DNA of 64,000 nucleotides, taken from Thalassospira australica. GTDB lineage: Bacteria > Pseudomonadota > Alphaproteobacteria > Rhodospirillales > Thalassospiraceae. This document shows, piece by piece, positions 8,324 through 17,317 of the stretch (position 1 is its first letter; the number at the start of each line of letters is the position of its first letter). Location: the NCBI RefSeq assembly GCF_000763295.1, contig NZ_JRJE01000005.1, positions 62,001 through 126,000 of the forward strand. The letters are read 5' to 3'. The translations under genes were made by a program, and so were the position numbers. The notes beneath the pieces are model-generated. The model had not been told where the DNA came from. It did no database searches and saw nothing but the letters and a program-made list of their open reading frames with translations.

Positions 8324-9127
8324 TTAGCTGCTTGTAAGCTGATCGGTAATTGCGCCTTGACCATCAAGGGCAACTGCAATCAGTTGACCTCCACGTCCCG
8401 CACCACCGTCCAATGACAGGGTAAATTCACGCTCCTGCAGGCCAACCTGCCCTTGGGACGCACCGCGTACAATCCGTGCGCAGTCATAGTATCGTTCGGT
8501 AATCGCCTCGAACATGGACCCGCCCCACCAAAACGTGTCGGTCTGCCCGGTTAGGGGGCGCGAACCGTCAAGACCGGCATGAACAAAGATCAAACGCCCG
8601 TCTGTTGAATAGGCCGCGTGCTTGAGATCCGACAACAACGCATTGTGGCCTGCATGGCGACGCAAAGCATCGGCAAACAATGAGGTCCATTGCGAAATTG
8701 CGTGTGCGCCCTGATGCATCGTTCTTTGAACATTTGCCGGATCAAACCCGTACGCACGGGCCGTTCCGGCGATGCCGCGCGTCAACATCCAGTCAAAGAC
8801 CTCGACCGGATTTGGCGCGAACTGGATCTGCTGCAACTTCGACAGCATTTCTTCGGCTGCACCACGCAGGAAAGCGATATCGCTGATATCCACTCCATCC
8901 TTGGCAAGGAAATAGCGACGAAACATCAACAGCTCGTTGATTGTCGCAATGACATTCTCTGCGGCACCGTCACCCCAGTAATTACCGAGATAGACAAGCC
9001 GGTCACCAGGCATCAAACGCTGCGCAAGCTTCTGATGAACACTGCGGAGTGCGCCATAATCACCATTGATCGCGCCGACGACCCAGATCTTCTTAGCCGG
9101 CTTGATCGGTGCCAGAACTGTACTCAT
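8324..9127 (-). CDS. PPP-type metallophosphatase homologue lacking metal ligands (pseudo-phosphatase)
   Basis: A 267-residue protein that follows the order of bacterial Ser/Thr phosphatase-1 (PPP) enzymes but with the metal-binding motifs changed: GDxHG is GAING, GDYxDRG is GNYWGDG, RGNHE is RGAAEE, and the late HGHT position reads RGASQG. VHAG and the C-terminal GAGRGGQL segment are retained. The scaffold seems preserved while the dimetal site is gone, so I infer a non-catalytic binding or regulatory protein. I chose ATG 9127, with AGG about eight bases upstream, over an upstream extension that runs into the carD terminator. It lies downstream of carD, separated by that terminator. Confidence 0.75.
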   Translation of the reverse strand: MSTVLAPIKPAKKIWVVGAINGDYGALRSVHQKLAQRLMPGDRLVYLGNYWGDGAAENVIATINELLMFRRYFLAKDGVDISDIAFLRGAAEEMLSKLQQIQFAPNPVEVFDWMLTRGIAGTARAYGFDPANVQRTMHQGAHAISQWTSLFADALRRHAGHNALLSDLKHAAYSTDGRLIFVHAGLDGSRPLTGQTDTFWWGGSMFEAITERYYDCARIVRGASQGQVGLQEREFTLSLDGGAGRGGQLIAVALDGQGAITDQLTSS

Positions 9128-9153
9128 CGCTGTAACCTGCCCAAAACAAAAAT

Positions 9154-9189
9154 AAAACCGGCCCAAGAGTAACTTGCGGGCCGGTTTTT
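9154..9189 (-). terminator. Intrinsic terminator after carD
   Basis: AAAACCGGCCC (9154-9164) pairs with GGGCCGGTTTT (9178-9188) around a 13-nt loop, with a T run on the minus strand. It sits between carD and the phosphatase-like gene on the same strand and would limit read-through. Confidence 0.85.
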
Positions 9190-9219
9190 ATAAATAGTTG
9201 TATGGTGGTGCCTGTGCAA

Positions 9220-9720
9220 TCAGGCTGCTTTATACAAAAGCTTCTCAAGCTTGCCTGATGCCTTGTCCTTGTCGATTTTCTCGATCGCGGCAAGTTCATC
9301 TACCAGGCGCTCAAAGGCAGCTTCGTAAATCTGACGTTCCGAGAAGGATTGCTCGGGCTGGGTTGCGCTGCGATGCAGATCGCGCACAACTTCGGCAATC
9401 GAAACAGGGTCGCCAGAATTGATTTTCGCTTCATATTCCTGCGCACGACGCGACCACATGGTGCGTTTGACACGTGCACGGCCCTTAAGGGTAATAAGTG
9501 CAGAGTCCATCTGCTTTTTCGAAGACAGCTTGCGCAGACCAGAGTTGCCAACCTTGTTCACCGGCACACGCAAAGTCATGCGGCTGGATTCAAAGGTAAT
9601 CACATAAAGGCGTAATTCCTGTCCCGCGATTTCCTGGGTTTCCAGTCCATCAACACAGCCAACGCCGTGCGCGGGGTAAACAACGTAATCGCCAACAGCA
9701 AAGGGCAACTTATCCGACAT
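9220..9720 (-). CDS. carD: CarD-family transcriptional regulator
   Basis: A 166-residue protein of the CarD/CdnL family, which binds the RNA polymerase beta subunit and stabilises open promoter complexes. The N-terminal interaction domain opens with FAVGDYVVYPAHGVG, the hallmark shared with the TRCF RID domain, followed by a basic helical C-terminal domain (KGRARVKRTMWSRRAQEYEAKI) for promoter DNA contact. ATG 9720 is preferred over the TTG one codon earlier because AAGGA is placed correctly for it. The neighbour upstream is fdxA on the same strand, but the roughly 310-bp gap with a hairpin implies separate transcription. Confidence 0.95.
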   Translation of the reverse strand: MSDKLPFAVGDYVVYPAHGVGCVDGLETQEIAGQELRLYVITFESSRMTLRVPVNKVGNSGLRKLSSKKQMDSALITLKGRARVKRTMWSRRAQEYEAKINSGDPVSIAEVVRDLHRSATQPEQSFSERQIYEAAFERLVDELAAIEKIDKDKASGKLEKLLYKAA

Positions 9721-10030
9721 CAAGCATCCTTCCGGCCATATCAGGCCTGGTCATTCAACTGCAACACTTCAGAACCAGTGACGCAAAGAGCTGCACACGA
9801 CCAAGCTTTTTTGGCAAAGTCGCGGTTCAGACAGGAATTTCAAAAATGGAAATCCGACACTTCGGAATGAGCCTGCCGAGCCCTTAACGCGAATTGTGAA
9901 CAATAACACAACACGCCACCAGTTTACAGAAATTTTCCCGACATGCTGTTCAATGCAGCCATGCGTCAAACCCACTGGCACGAGCCAGTGGGTCAAAAAA
10001 CGCATAAAATATCGGGAGTTAACCCAGAAA
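9721..10030. other. carD upstream region
   Basis: About 310 bp between two minus-strand genes. The part near 9885-9960 is A+T-rich and probably holds the carD promoter; the fdxA terminator hairpin is at 9970-9993. No ORF here has coding character or a ribosome-binding site. Confidence 0.5.
9970..9993 (-). terminator. Hairpin after fdxA
   Basis: ACCCACTGGC and GCCAGTGGGT form a 10-bp perfect stem with an ACGA loop. On the minus strand only three T residues follow, so it is a moderate terminator for fdxA. Confidence 0.7.
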
Positions 10031-10366
10031 TCAGTCGCCTTCACCTGGCGCTTCGGACAGCATTTCGGTCTTGCCCGTTTTACCGTTCCATTCGTCTGCA
10101 TCCGCTGGCGCATCACCCTTCCGGGTAATATTCGGCCATACTTCAGCAAATTTACGGTTGATTTCCAACCAGTTATCCAGATTCGGCTCGGTATCGGGAA
10201 TAATCGCCTCAGCGGGGCATTCCGGTTCGCAGACACCGCAATCGATGCATTCATCAGGGTGAATCACAAGAAAGTTCTCACCTTCATAGAAGCAATCGAC
10301 GGGGCAAACCTCGACGCAGTCCTGATACTTACACTTGATGCAGTTTTCCGTCACCACATAGGTCAT
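10031..10366 (-). CDS. fdxA: 7Fe ferredoxin FdxA
   Basis: A 111-residue cytoplasmic electron carrier of the 7-iron type ([3Fe-4S] plus [4Fe-4S]). Cysteines at 9, 12, 17, 21 and 25 and at 40, 43, 46 and 50 give the motifs [14 protein letters not shown] and [12 protein letters not shown]. The C-terminal extension after residue 55 is normal for the alphaproteobacterial FdxA subfamily. The ATG start (10366) and length match the family. It is divergent from the GGDEF-EAL gene. Confidence 0.96.
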   Translation of the reverse strand: MTYVVTENCIKCKYQDCVEVCPVDCFYEGENFLVIHPDECIDCGVCEPECPAEAIIPDTEPNLDNWLEINRKFAEVWPNITRKGDAPADADEWNGKTGKTEMLSEAPGEGD

Positions 10367-10692
10367 GGTGTAACTCCGTACAGGTTGCGGGGCCAGATTG
10401 CGGCTGCACCCGCGTTCGGCCTTGTTCTCTCTCGGGGGATTGGGTTATCACGCACGACCGTTGTGTGCAACTCCAATAAAATCCCATTTTTTTACGTAGT
10501 ATAGCATTTTTGGTGCGTTGCAGCGTCACCGTGCCCGATACGGGCTTTACAAATGCCCTGCATAGCCGCGCACACCATACATATTTCCTGCCGCTAATCC
10601 AGTTTCTATATCCTTGAGATAATTGCTTTTGGCTCCGCAAAGCCATAGTCTGCTCAATCGGGGATTCAACATAAGAAACTGCGGGGTTCGGG
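10367..10692. other. Divergent promoter region fdxA / GGDEF-EAL
   Basis: This 326-bp gap separates divergent genes. It contains an A+T-rich patch around 10478-10510 and small inverted repeats such as GCCCG/CGGGC near 10530. I could not assign promoter hexamers with confidence and see no ORF worth calling. Confidence 0.4.
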
Positions 10693-13161
10693 GTGCCACA
10701 AGAAAGCCCTGATAAACAAAGGCTTAGATGGCGAAATCGTTTGTCTTTCAGACAAGCACGGATTGCCGTTGGCCTGACGTTGCTGATCGGCTTGCTGTTC
10801 AGTGGCATACAAATTCTGTGGGACCTGCGCGAAGAACAAAGCCTGATCGACCGAACCGTCAATCAGGTTTTGGCAACACTACGCGACTCTGCAACACAAG
10901 CGGCCTATGGACTCGACGAAACACTGGCATCACGCGTTGTTTCAGGGGTCTTCGAATATAAACCGGTCTATGAGGCCGTTCTGCGCGATAACTTCAATAA
11001 TATCCTTGCCCAGAAAACCGAGCCGCCGGTCAGTTCCAACAGCACCTTCCTGACCACGTTGATGTTTGGCGAGAATCAGGAATATGAAATCAAACTTGAT
11101 ACGGGTGGCTCGAACGGCCTGGTTGGACATCTGAGCGTCAAGATCGATACAGACCTTATCGCAGACGGTTTCCTGAACCGTGCAACCCGAATTCTGATGT
11201 CGGGCATTTTACGGAACCTGCTGCTTGGTCTGGTTCTGGTGACTTTTTTCTATGCGACGCTCACCAAACCGCTGTTAAACATCGCCGCGCAGCTCGGTAA
11301 AATAGATCCGGCAAAACCAGACAGTGCGGAAATCATCGTCCCACCACAGCATACGCACAACGAACTGGGCATGATCCTGCAAACCACACGCACCCTGATC
11401 GGACGCGTTTCTTCCACCCTGAACAAACTGCGTGAAACCGAAAAACAGGTGCGGGACCGTGAAAGCCAGTTAAATGCCATTGTCCAGAATGTCGCCGACG
11501 GGATCCTGACCATTACCCCGACTGGCCGCATCGTTGAATACAACGCGGCAACCAAACAGCTTCTGGGGCTGCTGCGCGATGAAACGCCAAAGGGACGAAC
11601 ACTTCAAGAATTCCTGATGCCGCGCGCGATACCAGTTCTTGAACACAGCCTTGAAGAACTCGCAGATCATGCCCCGCACGGCGATGTGGTCGAAAAGCGC
11701 CTGACAATACCCGTCGTGCGAGCTGACCAAAAAGAGATCGATGTATCGATTGCGCTGCGCCTGATACCTGATGCCAGTACACCACTGATGACGGCCGTGC
11801 TAACCGACATCACAGTGCGCAAACGCTATGAAGAGCAACTGCTCTATATGGCCAATCATGACACGTTGACCAACCTGCCCAACCGCAGCATGCTGGAACG
11901 CAGCCTGACCGAAGCCTTGCAGAGCCATAAGGAAAACTCCGGTAAACAGGTGGGGGCAACAGCAGTCCTGTTCATTGACCTTGACCGTTTCAAGCTCATC
12001 AATGACAGCCTTGGTCATAACGTCGGAGATATGCTGCTCAAGGCGGTTGGACTGCGATTGCAACGCGTCATCGGCCGTCAGGAAATTGTGGGGCGTCTGG
12101 GCGGGGATGAATTCCTGATCATTATTCCCAACCTCAAGGAAACGCAGGACGCAGCAAAGCTGTCGCAAGCTGTGCTTGATGTGCTTGCCCCCGCCTTTGA
12201 CATCAAGGGGCGGGTCCTGTTTGTCACGCCGTCGATTGGAATTGCACTGTATCCATCAGACGGTGAAGATTTCCCGGCACTGATGCGCAATGCCGATACG
12301 GCAATGTACAGTGCCAAGGCCAGCGGCGGTGGCACATATCATTTCTTCACCAAGACCATGAATGAAAGTGCCGTCGCACGTTTGGTGATCGAAAATGATC
12401 TGCGCGAAGCGCTGGTGAAGGATGAGTTCGAACTGCATTACCAGCCCAAGGTCGATCTGCGCACCAATCGGGTTTGTGGTCTTGAGGCCCTTATTCGCTG
12501 GAAGCAACCCGGTCGTGGTTATATCTCGCCAATGCAATTCATCCCGGTTGCCGAAGAAACCGGCCTTATCGGTAAAATTGGTGAATGGGTCTTCAAAGAA
12601 GTTTGTCGGCAAATTTCAGAATGGGACGCCCAATCAGTCCCCCCACTTGCCATTGCGATCAATCTGTCTCCACGGCAATTGATCGAAGGCCATATCACCG
12701 AAACTGTTTCACGCATCCTGAGCGAAACAGAAACGTCAGCGGCAAGAATTGTTCTTGAAGTCACCGAAACGGCAATGATGCAGGAAATCAAGAAGTCCGC
12801 TGTGATACTTGAAGAACTGCGCCATCTTGGCTTGCAGATTGCTGTTGATGATTTTGGCACTGGCTATTCATCACTGGCGTATCTTAAACGGTTGCCCATC
12901 AATACCATCAAGATTGATAGATCGTTTGTGCGCGATGTCACCATTGATGCCGACGACGCTGCCATCACACGAACCATCATCGCGATGGGGCACAACCTTG
13001 GCCTTAAAGTGGTCGCCGAAGGGGTCGAAACCAATGAGCAGATGGACTTCTTGCGAAATTGCGATTGCGACGAAGTTCAGGGCTTCCTGATCTCAACCCC
13101 ATTGCCACCCGACGAAATTGTTGACCATATTATGCGCCCATCTGCCGAAGTCCAAAACTAA
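10693..13161 (+). CDS. Membrane GGDEF-EAL protein with PAS domain
   Basis: An 822-residue cyclic-di-GMP enzyme candidate. Transmembrane helices at about 22-43 and 171-190 flank a periplasmic sensor region; a HAMP-like linker follows (about 190-245), then a PAS domain (about 257-375), a GGDEF domain with an intact GGDEF motif at 470-474, and an EAL domain with EAL at 598-600 plus the downstream DDFGTGYSS and EGVET motifs. Both synthase and phosphodiesterase active sites look complete, so the net direction cannot be predicted. The start is GTG at 10693, preceded by a G-rich stretch. It is first of an apparent four-gene signalling unit. Confidence 0.92.
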   Translation: MPQESPDKQRLRWRNRLSFRQARIAVGLTLLIGLLFSGIQILWDLREEQSLIDRTVNQVLATLRDSATQAAYGLDETLASRVVSGVFEYKPVYEAVLRDNFNNILAQKTEPPVSSNSTFLTTLMFGENQEYEIKLDTGGSNGLVGHLSVKIDTDLIADGFLNRATRILMSGILRNLLLGLVLVTFFYATLTKPLLNIAAQLGKIDPAKPDSAEIIVPPQHTHNELGMILQTTRTLIGRVSSTLNKLRETEKQVRDRESQLNAIVQNVADGILTITPTGRIVEYNAATKQLLGLLRDETPKGRTLQEFLMPRAIPVLEHSLEELADHAPHGDVVEKRLTIPVVRADQKEIDVSIALRLIPDASTPLMTAVLTDITVRKRYEEQLLYMANHDTLTNLPNRSMLERSLTEALQSHKENSGKQVGATAVLFIDLDRFKLINDSLGHNVGDMLLKAVGLRLQRVIGRQEIVGRLGGDEFLIIIPNLKETQDAAKLSQAVLDVLAPAFDIKGRVLFVTPSIGIALYPSDGEDFPALMRNADTAMYSAKASGGGTYHFFTKTMNESAVARLVIENDLREALVKDEFELHYQPKVDLRTNRVCGLEALIRWKQPGRGYISPMQFIPVAEETGLIGKIGEWVFKEVCRQISEWDAQSVPPLAIAINLSPRQLIEGHITETVSRILSETETSAARIVLEVTETAMMQEIKKSAVILEELRHLGLQIAVDDFGTGYSSLAYLKRLPINTIKIDRSFVRDVTIDADDAAITRTIIAMGHNLGLKVVAEGVETNEQMDFLRNCDCDEVQGFLISTPLPPDEIVDHIMRPSAEVQN

Positions 13162-13226
13162 CGCCAGGCCAGCACAACGCGCATTGCGCAATCTTTTTAA
13201 ATTTGGCCCGATTGATCGAGAAGAAA

Positions 13227-13601
13227 ATGTCACAGACCACATCCGTCCTGCTTGTTGATGACAGCAAATTTGCCCGCCTTTTGGTAAAGGCTTTTATTTC
13301 CAGTAACTTTACGGATTGGAAAATCGACGAGGCAGAAGACGCCGACAAGGCGCTTACGATGGTCGAAGACAAAAGCTATGACTACATGATCATTGATTTC
13401 AACATGCCAGGCATGAACGGGCTTGAACTTGGCAGGGAACTCCGCGCGCGCTTCCCTCAGACCGTAATTGCCCTTTTGACGGCCAATATCCAACAGGAAA
13501 TCCAGCAAAAAGCCGAAGGCCTTGGTCTTGATTTCATTCCGAAGCCCCCGACTGAAGAAAAAATTCGCGACTATTTCGCGTCACGGGAAGCGGACAGATG
13601 A
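13227..13601 (+). CDS. CheY-like single-domain response regulator
   Basis: A 124-residue stand-alone receiver domain. The acidic pair Asp11-Asp12, phospho-acceptor Asp57 (IIDFNMPGMNG), Thr85 and Lys106 (DFIPKPP) are all present, so it should accept phosphate from a histidine kinase. No output domain is attached. ATG 13227 has GAGAAGAAA just upstream and is preferred to the TTG eight codons earlier. Its stop overlaps the start of the CheC-like gene (ATGA), so receiver and phosphatase are made together. A histidine kinase is encoded right after, the obvious candidate phosphodonor. Confidence 0.92.
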   Translation: MSQTTSVLLVDDSKFARLLVKAFISSNFTDWKIDEAEDADKALTMVEDKSYDYMIIDFNMPGMNGLELGRELRARFPQTVIALLTANIQQEIQQKAEGLGLDFIPKPPTEEKIRDYFASREADR

Positions 13602-14221
13602 TTGACCTGAGCGAACTTGAACATGATACCATCAGCGAGTTGATCAACATTGGCGTAGGCCGTGCTGCCTCGTCGCTTTCCGAAATGGTTGGTCAGCCTG
13701 TTGAATTGACCGTGCCGACGATCTCATTTGTTGAGCGGTTCTCAGACAGCGAGCTTGCCAAAGCACCAACAGAAGTTGTTTCTGCTGTCAGTCAGCGCTT
13801 TGAGGGGCCATTTACCGGCGAGGCCATGCTGGTTTTCCCCGAAGTGCGCAGCCTGGAACTGGTGCGTAGCCTGCTGAAAGTTGACGTGCCACTCGATACG
13901 CTGACCGATCTGGAACAAGAAGCGTTGATGGAGGTTGGCAATATCATTCTGAATGCCTGCCTTGGCAGCATTTCAAATGTTTTGGGTGAACCGATCGATT
14001 GCGCGATGCCAACATTTCGAAAACGTGAAACGCAGGCATTGCTCGACGATGACACATCAGTGGCATCATCAGGATCCCATCCTGTTTTAATGATTTTGCA
14101 TGTTCAGTTCATGCTGCGTCAGAATGACATTGATGGATATGTCCTGTTTGTCATGGATCTTGAATCCATCCAGATGTTGCGCGATTTGGTGCGCCGTTTT
14201 CTGGACAATTCCCTAGGGTAA
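13598..14221 (+). CDS. CheC-like receiver phosphatase
   Basis: A 207-residue protein of the CheC/CheX/FliY class, which removes phosphate from CheY-type receivers. Both copies of the family active-site signature are visible: Glu14 and Asn17 in DTISELINIGVG, and Glu112 and Asn115 in EQEALMEVGNIILNA. No CheD gene accompanies it. The ATGA overlap with the receiver gene strongly suggests that the receiver is its substrate. It is not located in a chemotaxis cluster, so a non-motility circuit is possible. Confidence 0.88.
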   Translation: MIDLSELEHDTISELINIGVGRAASSLSEMVGQPVELTVPTISFVERFSDSELAKAPTEVVSAVSQRFEGPFTGEAMLVFPEVRSLELVRSLLKVDVPLDTLTDLEQEALMEVGNIILNACLGSISNVLGEPIDCAMPTFRKRETQALLDDDTSVASSGSHPVLMILHVQFMLRQNDIDGYVLFVMDLESIQMLRDLVRRFLDNSLG

Positions 14222-14233
14222 CCGGTGAGGTGA

Positions 14234-15856
14234 ATGACACAGTCGCGATCAAAACCTGAAAAGGAACAGGCTTCGGCCATTGATCTCAGTCGTGAAAGCG
14301 ATGCCGCAGACCTGTTTGCCGCATTGCTTGATACGGCGGATACCGGTTTGATTGCGCTTGCACCTGATGGAACGATTTGCCATTGGAACCAGTGGATACA
14401 AAGCCGGTCGGGCAAAGAAGCCAACGATGTGCTGGGCAAGGCATTACATGAAGTTTTCCCCGATACAAAGCTTGGCCGTGTCGCACTTGCGATTAACGAC
14501 TGCCTGAAGTTTGGCATGCCTGCGGTTATATCACCTTCACTTAATCAGGGGGCGCTTCCACTGCGGCCCCTGCCACAATTTTCCGCCAGTTTTGACCGAA
14601 TGGAACAATCCATTCGCATTCATCCGATCAAGACCAAGCGCAATGGCATTTTGTGTTCGCTGATTATTCGCGATGTCACGCTTGCCGTGCAGCGTGACCG
14701 ATTACTGCGCCAGCAGGCCTCCGAACTGGCCGATCTGGTAACACAGACAAAACGCAGTGAAGACCGAACACGCGCCATCTTGCAAAATACGGTTGATGCT
14801 ATTCTTGTGGCATCGGACGATGGCAATATCGAACCCCTGAATGCCCGGGCCCAGGAACTTTGCGGCCCAACAGGCGATCCGGAACTACGTGACCTTATTC
14901 GTTTTCTGCTTCCAGATAACGAACACACCGAGATCATCACACCATCCCCCAGCAAGATCATCACCGATCTGGGAACAGGGGTTATCGAAGTTCAGGCATC
15001 CACACTAAATGGCCGCAATGTGCCGCTTGAAGTTGCCATCAGTCATTTTTCAGCCGACGAGCGCTATCACTACATCATCACGCTACGTGATATTTCCCAA
15101 CGCAAACGCCACGAAAAAGAAATCCAGCGTACGATGCAGGAACTTGAACGGTCCAATGCAGAGCTTGAGCAATTCGCCTATGCCGCTTCGCATGACCTGC
15201 AGGAACCTTTGCGTATGGTATCAAGCTATACCCAGTTGCTTGCCCGGCGCTATCAAGGTCAGTTGGATGAGGCTGCCGACGAGTTCATCCATTATGCTGT
15301 GGATGGAACGCAACGCATGCAACGGATGATCGACGATCTTCTGACGCTGTCACGGGTCGGGCGACATGGCAAACCGTTCAGTCCGGTGCCGCTCGATAGC
15401 TTATTTGACGCCATCGTAACCAACTTCAAACGCGCCGGGTCTGCCCCCAAAGACAACATCATCCGCGAAGGTAAACTTCCCATGGTGGTCGGCGATGCCA
15501 GCCAATTGCTTTTGCTGTTTCAAAATCTGATCTCGAACGGTTTGAAATACAGTGACCCCCAATCCGGTCTGGTAAAGGTTTTTGCATCCGAAACACCAGG
15601 CAGCTATCAAATTAGTGTTGTCGACAACGGCATCGGCATCGATCCGCAATATCATGATACGATCTTTGAAGTTTTCAAACGCCTGCATGGCTATGGGGAA
15701 TATGCCGGTACGGGCATTGGCCTTGCGATCTGCAAAAAGATCGTTGAACGCCACGGTGGCAGCATCGAAGTCACCAGTGTCCCCGGCGAAGGCAGCACCT
15801 TTAGCGTCGAACTTCCAAAAGAATTGTCGATTGTCGCCGCCTCGCAAAGCATGTAG
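14234..15856 (+). CDS. PAS sensor histidine kinase (soluble)
   Basis: A 540-residue hybrid-free kinase without transmembrane segments. Two PAS-like regions cover about residues 25-155 and 175-285, followed by a short coiled coil. The H box ASHDLQEPLR has the phosphorylatable His320; the N box NLISNGLKYSD, G1 DNGIGI, F box FEVFKRLHG and G2 GTGIGLA mark a full HATPase domain. The H-box type is the one often found in phytochrome-like and bacteriophytochrome-related kinases, but no GAF/PHY domain is present here. It lies 12 bp after the CheC-like gene with GAGG before ATG 14234, so it is co-transcribed. Confidence 0.92.
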   Translation: MTQSRSKPEKEQASAIDLSRESDAADLFAALLDTADTGLIALAPDGTICHWNQWIQSRSGKEANDVLGKALHEVFPDTKLGRVALAINDCLKFGMPAVISPSLNQGALPLRPLPQFSASFDRMEQSIRIHPIKTKRNGILCSLIIRDVTLAVQRDRLLRQQASELADLVTQTKRSEDRTRAILQNTVDAILVASDDGNIEPLNARAQELCGPTGDPELRDLIRFLLPDNEHTEIITPSPSKIITDLGTGVIEVQASTLNGRNVPLEVAISHFSADERYHYIITLRDISQRKRHEKEIQRTMQELERSNAELEQFAYAASHDLQEPLRMVSSYTQLLARRYQGQLDEAADEFIHYAVDGTQRMQRMIDDLLTLSRVGRHGKPFSPVPLDSLFDAIVTNFKRAGSAPKDNIIREGKLPMVVGDASQLLLLFQNLISNGLKYSDPQSGLVKVFASETPGSYQISVVDNGIGIDPQYHDTIFEVFKRLHGYGEYAGTGIGLAICKKIVERHGGSIEVTSVPGEGSTFSVELPKELSIVAASQSM

Positions 15857-15863
15857 CTTTCAG

Positions 15864-15879
15864 TTTACGTAAGCGTAAA
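15864..15879. promoter_or_regulatory. Probable MerR operator
   Basis: TTTACG-TAAG-CGTAAA is a perfect inverted repeat 15 bp before the MerR-type gene. LiuR-type MerR regulators bind closely similar TTTACG/CGTAAA sites. It probably mediates autoregulation; this is an inference. Confidence 0.6.
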
Positions 15880-15894
15880 GATGATTGAGCCAGC

Positions 15895-16278
15895 ATGAAC
15901 GACAGCTACACCATTACCGACCTTGCCCGCGAGTTCGAAGTTACCACCCGAACAATCCGGTTTTACGAGGATCAAGGACTGATTTCTCCGGACCGCCAAG
16001 GTCAGACACGCATCTACAGTCAACGGGATCGTGTCCGCCTGCGGCTGATTATGCGCGGTAAACGGCTTGGCTTTTCGCTTAAGGAAATTCGCGACCTTCT
16101 TAACCTGTATGACGGGGATCGCAGCGAGATCACCCAGCTCAGAACACTGGTCGACAAGGTCAATGAAAGACGTGAAACGCTGCGCAAACAGCGAGAAGAC
16201 ATTGATGCAACACTCGACGAGCTCGACAAGCTCGAAGAGACTTGTCAGGAAGAACTATCGCGCAAGAAAGCAGGGTGA
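15895..16278 (+). CDS. MerR-family regulator (LiuR-like)
   Basis: A 127-residue MerR protein. The winged helix-turn-helix covers about residues 4-72 (YTITDLAREFEVTTRTIRFY, then RIYSQRDRVRLRLIMRGKRLGFSL), followed by a dimerisation coiled coil (about 80-122). The sequence pattern resembles LiuR, which controls leucine/isovalerate and branched-chain or fatty-acid catabolism in proteobacteria. None of those target genes is adjacent, so the regulon must lie elsewhere. There are no metal-binding cysteines of the MerR/CueR type; the single Cys near 119 is not in such a motif. A perfect inverted repeat lies immediately upstream. Confidence 0.85.
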   Translation: MNDSYTITDLAREFEVTTRTIRFYEDQGLISPDRQGQTRIYSQRDRVRLRLIMRGKRLGFSLKEIRDLLNLYDGDRSEITQLRTLVDKVNERRETLRKQREDIDATLDELDKLEETCQEELSRKKAG

Positions 16279-16313
16279 TGCGGTTTAAATGCCTTCGCCG
16301 ACCTCAAAGGCCT

Positions 16314-16718
16314 CTATTGCGTAGAACCGCCGGAATTTTCCACCTTGGCCAAGCTGGTCTCGGATGGACGTGACAGAATGAAACAGCTGACCGGTATTGC
16401 GACAAGAAGCTGAACCAGCACAATCCAGCGATTTTCGATCAGAACCAACGATGCGGTTATCACAACAAGAAATGCCACCATCGCCAGCGTCTTTGCCCGG
16501 CGGTTGATCACACCATGGTCGTTCCATTGGCGGATCGACAGGCCAAAGCGCGGATGATTACAAATCCAGTCATGCAACCTTGGCGATCCTTTGGCAAACA
16601 GCCAGGCGGCCAACAACATGAACGGGGTGGTTGGCAGAAGTGGCAAGAAAATGCCGATCACACCAAGCCCAACAGAGAGCCATCCCAAGGCCAGATAAAT
16701 ATGCGAAAGACGCAGCAT
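16314..16718 (-). CDS. YbaN/DUF454 small membrane protein
   Basis: A 134-residue inner-membrane protein of the DUF454 (YbaN) family. It shows the family core [31 protein letters not shown] followed by two further hydrophobic helices near residues 80-115. Function is unknown in general. I selected ATG 16718, which has AGGA with five-base spacing, instead of the ATG 26 codons earlier. It converges with the MerR gene and is divergent from arfB. Confidence 0.85.
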   Translation of the reverse strand: MLRLSHIYLALGWLSVGLGVIGIFLPLLPTTPFMLLAAWLFAKGSPRLHDWICNHPRFGLSIRQWNDHGVINRRAKTLAMVAFLVVITASLVLIENRWIVLVQLLVAIPVSCFILSRPSETSLAKVENSGGSTQ

Positions 16719-16865
16719 TGATTTCCTGTTTACAGTCAGCCACACCCCTGACAGGTTAGACGCGTGTAATGTAGGCATAAAAATTTGCAAATTCAATCAA
16801 TAGCCGACTATTTTACTCAGTTAAGTTATCACCTTGAAACACCACGCTAATCTGCACGGTTTCCA

Positions 16866-17282
16866 ATGCTTGAAATTGAAAATGGCCTCTATCTGGATGA
16901 ACGCCATCTGAATTTTCAGTTTGTCCGTGCCTCTGGGCCGGGCGGGCAGAACGTCAACAAGGTATCAAGTGCCGTTCAGATGCGTGTGCGTATTGATGAC
17001 CTGACAGAGCTTCCCTTGCGCGTGCGAAACCGGCTGCGTGAACTGGCAGGCAGCAAGCTGACCAATGATGGTGAAATTATCTTTGATGCGCAGCGCCACC
17101 GCACGCAGGAACGGAACAAGCAGGACGCAGTTGAACGACTTCTGGCTTTGCTGCGCAAAGCTGCGGAGCGCAAAAAATACCGGGTTAAAACCCGCCCAAG
17201 CCTGTCGGCGAAACGCAAACGGATTGACTCGAAAAAGAAGCGCGGCGACACCAAAAAGATGCGCCAGAAACCTTCATATTAA
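16866..17282 (+). CDS. arfB: Alternative ribosome-rescue factor ArfB
   Basis: A 138-residue codon-independent peptidyl-tRNA hydrolase that rescues stalled ribosomes. The catalytic GGQ motif is at residues 26-28 within RASGPGGQNVNKVSSAV, and the C-terminus is a long Lys/Arg-rich tail (KKYRVKTRPSLSAKRKRIDS) which in this family inserts into the mRNA channel. The length and tail distinguish it from RF1/RF2. It appears to be a single-gene unit. Confidence 0.95.
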   Translation: MLEIENGLYLDERHLNFQFVRASGPGGQNVNKVSSAVQMRVRIDDLTELPLRVRNRLRELAGSKLTNDGEIIFDAQRHRTQERNKQDAVERLLALLRKAAERKKYRVKTRPSLSAKRKRIDSKKKRGDTKKMRQKPSY

Positions 17283-17317
17283 CAAACATTTCTGTTCATT
17301 TAATTTAACAGCAAACT

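Noticed and set aside
9769-10254. 161-codon minus-strand frame overlapping fdxA
   Set aside because: Shadow in another frame of fdxA; runs through the fdxA terminator hairpin.
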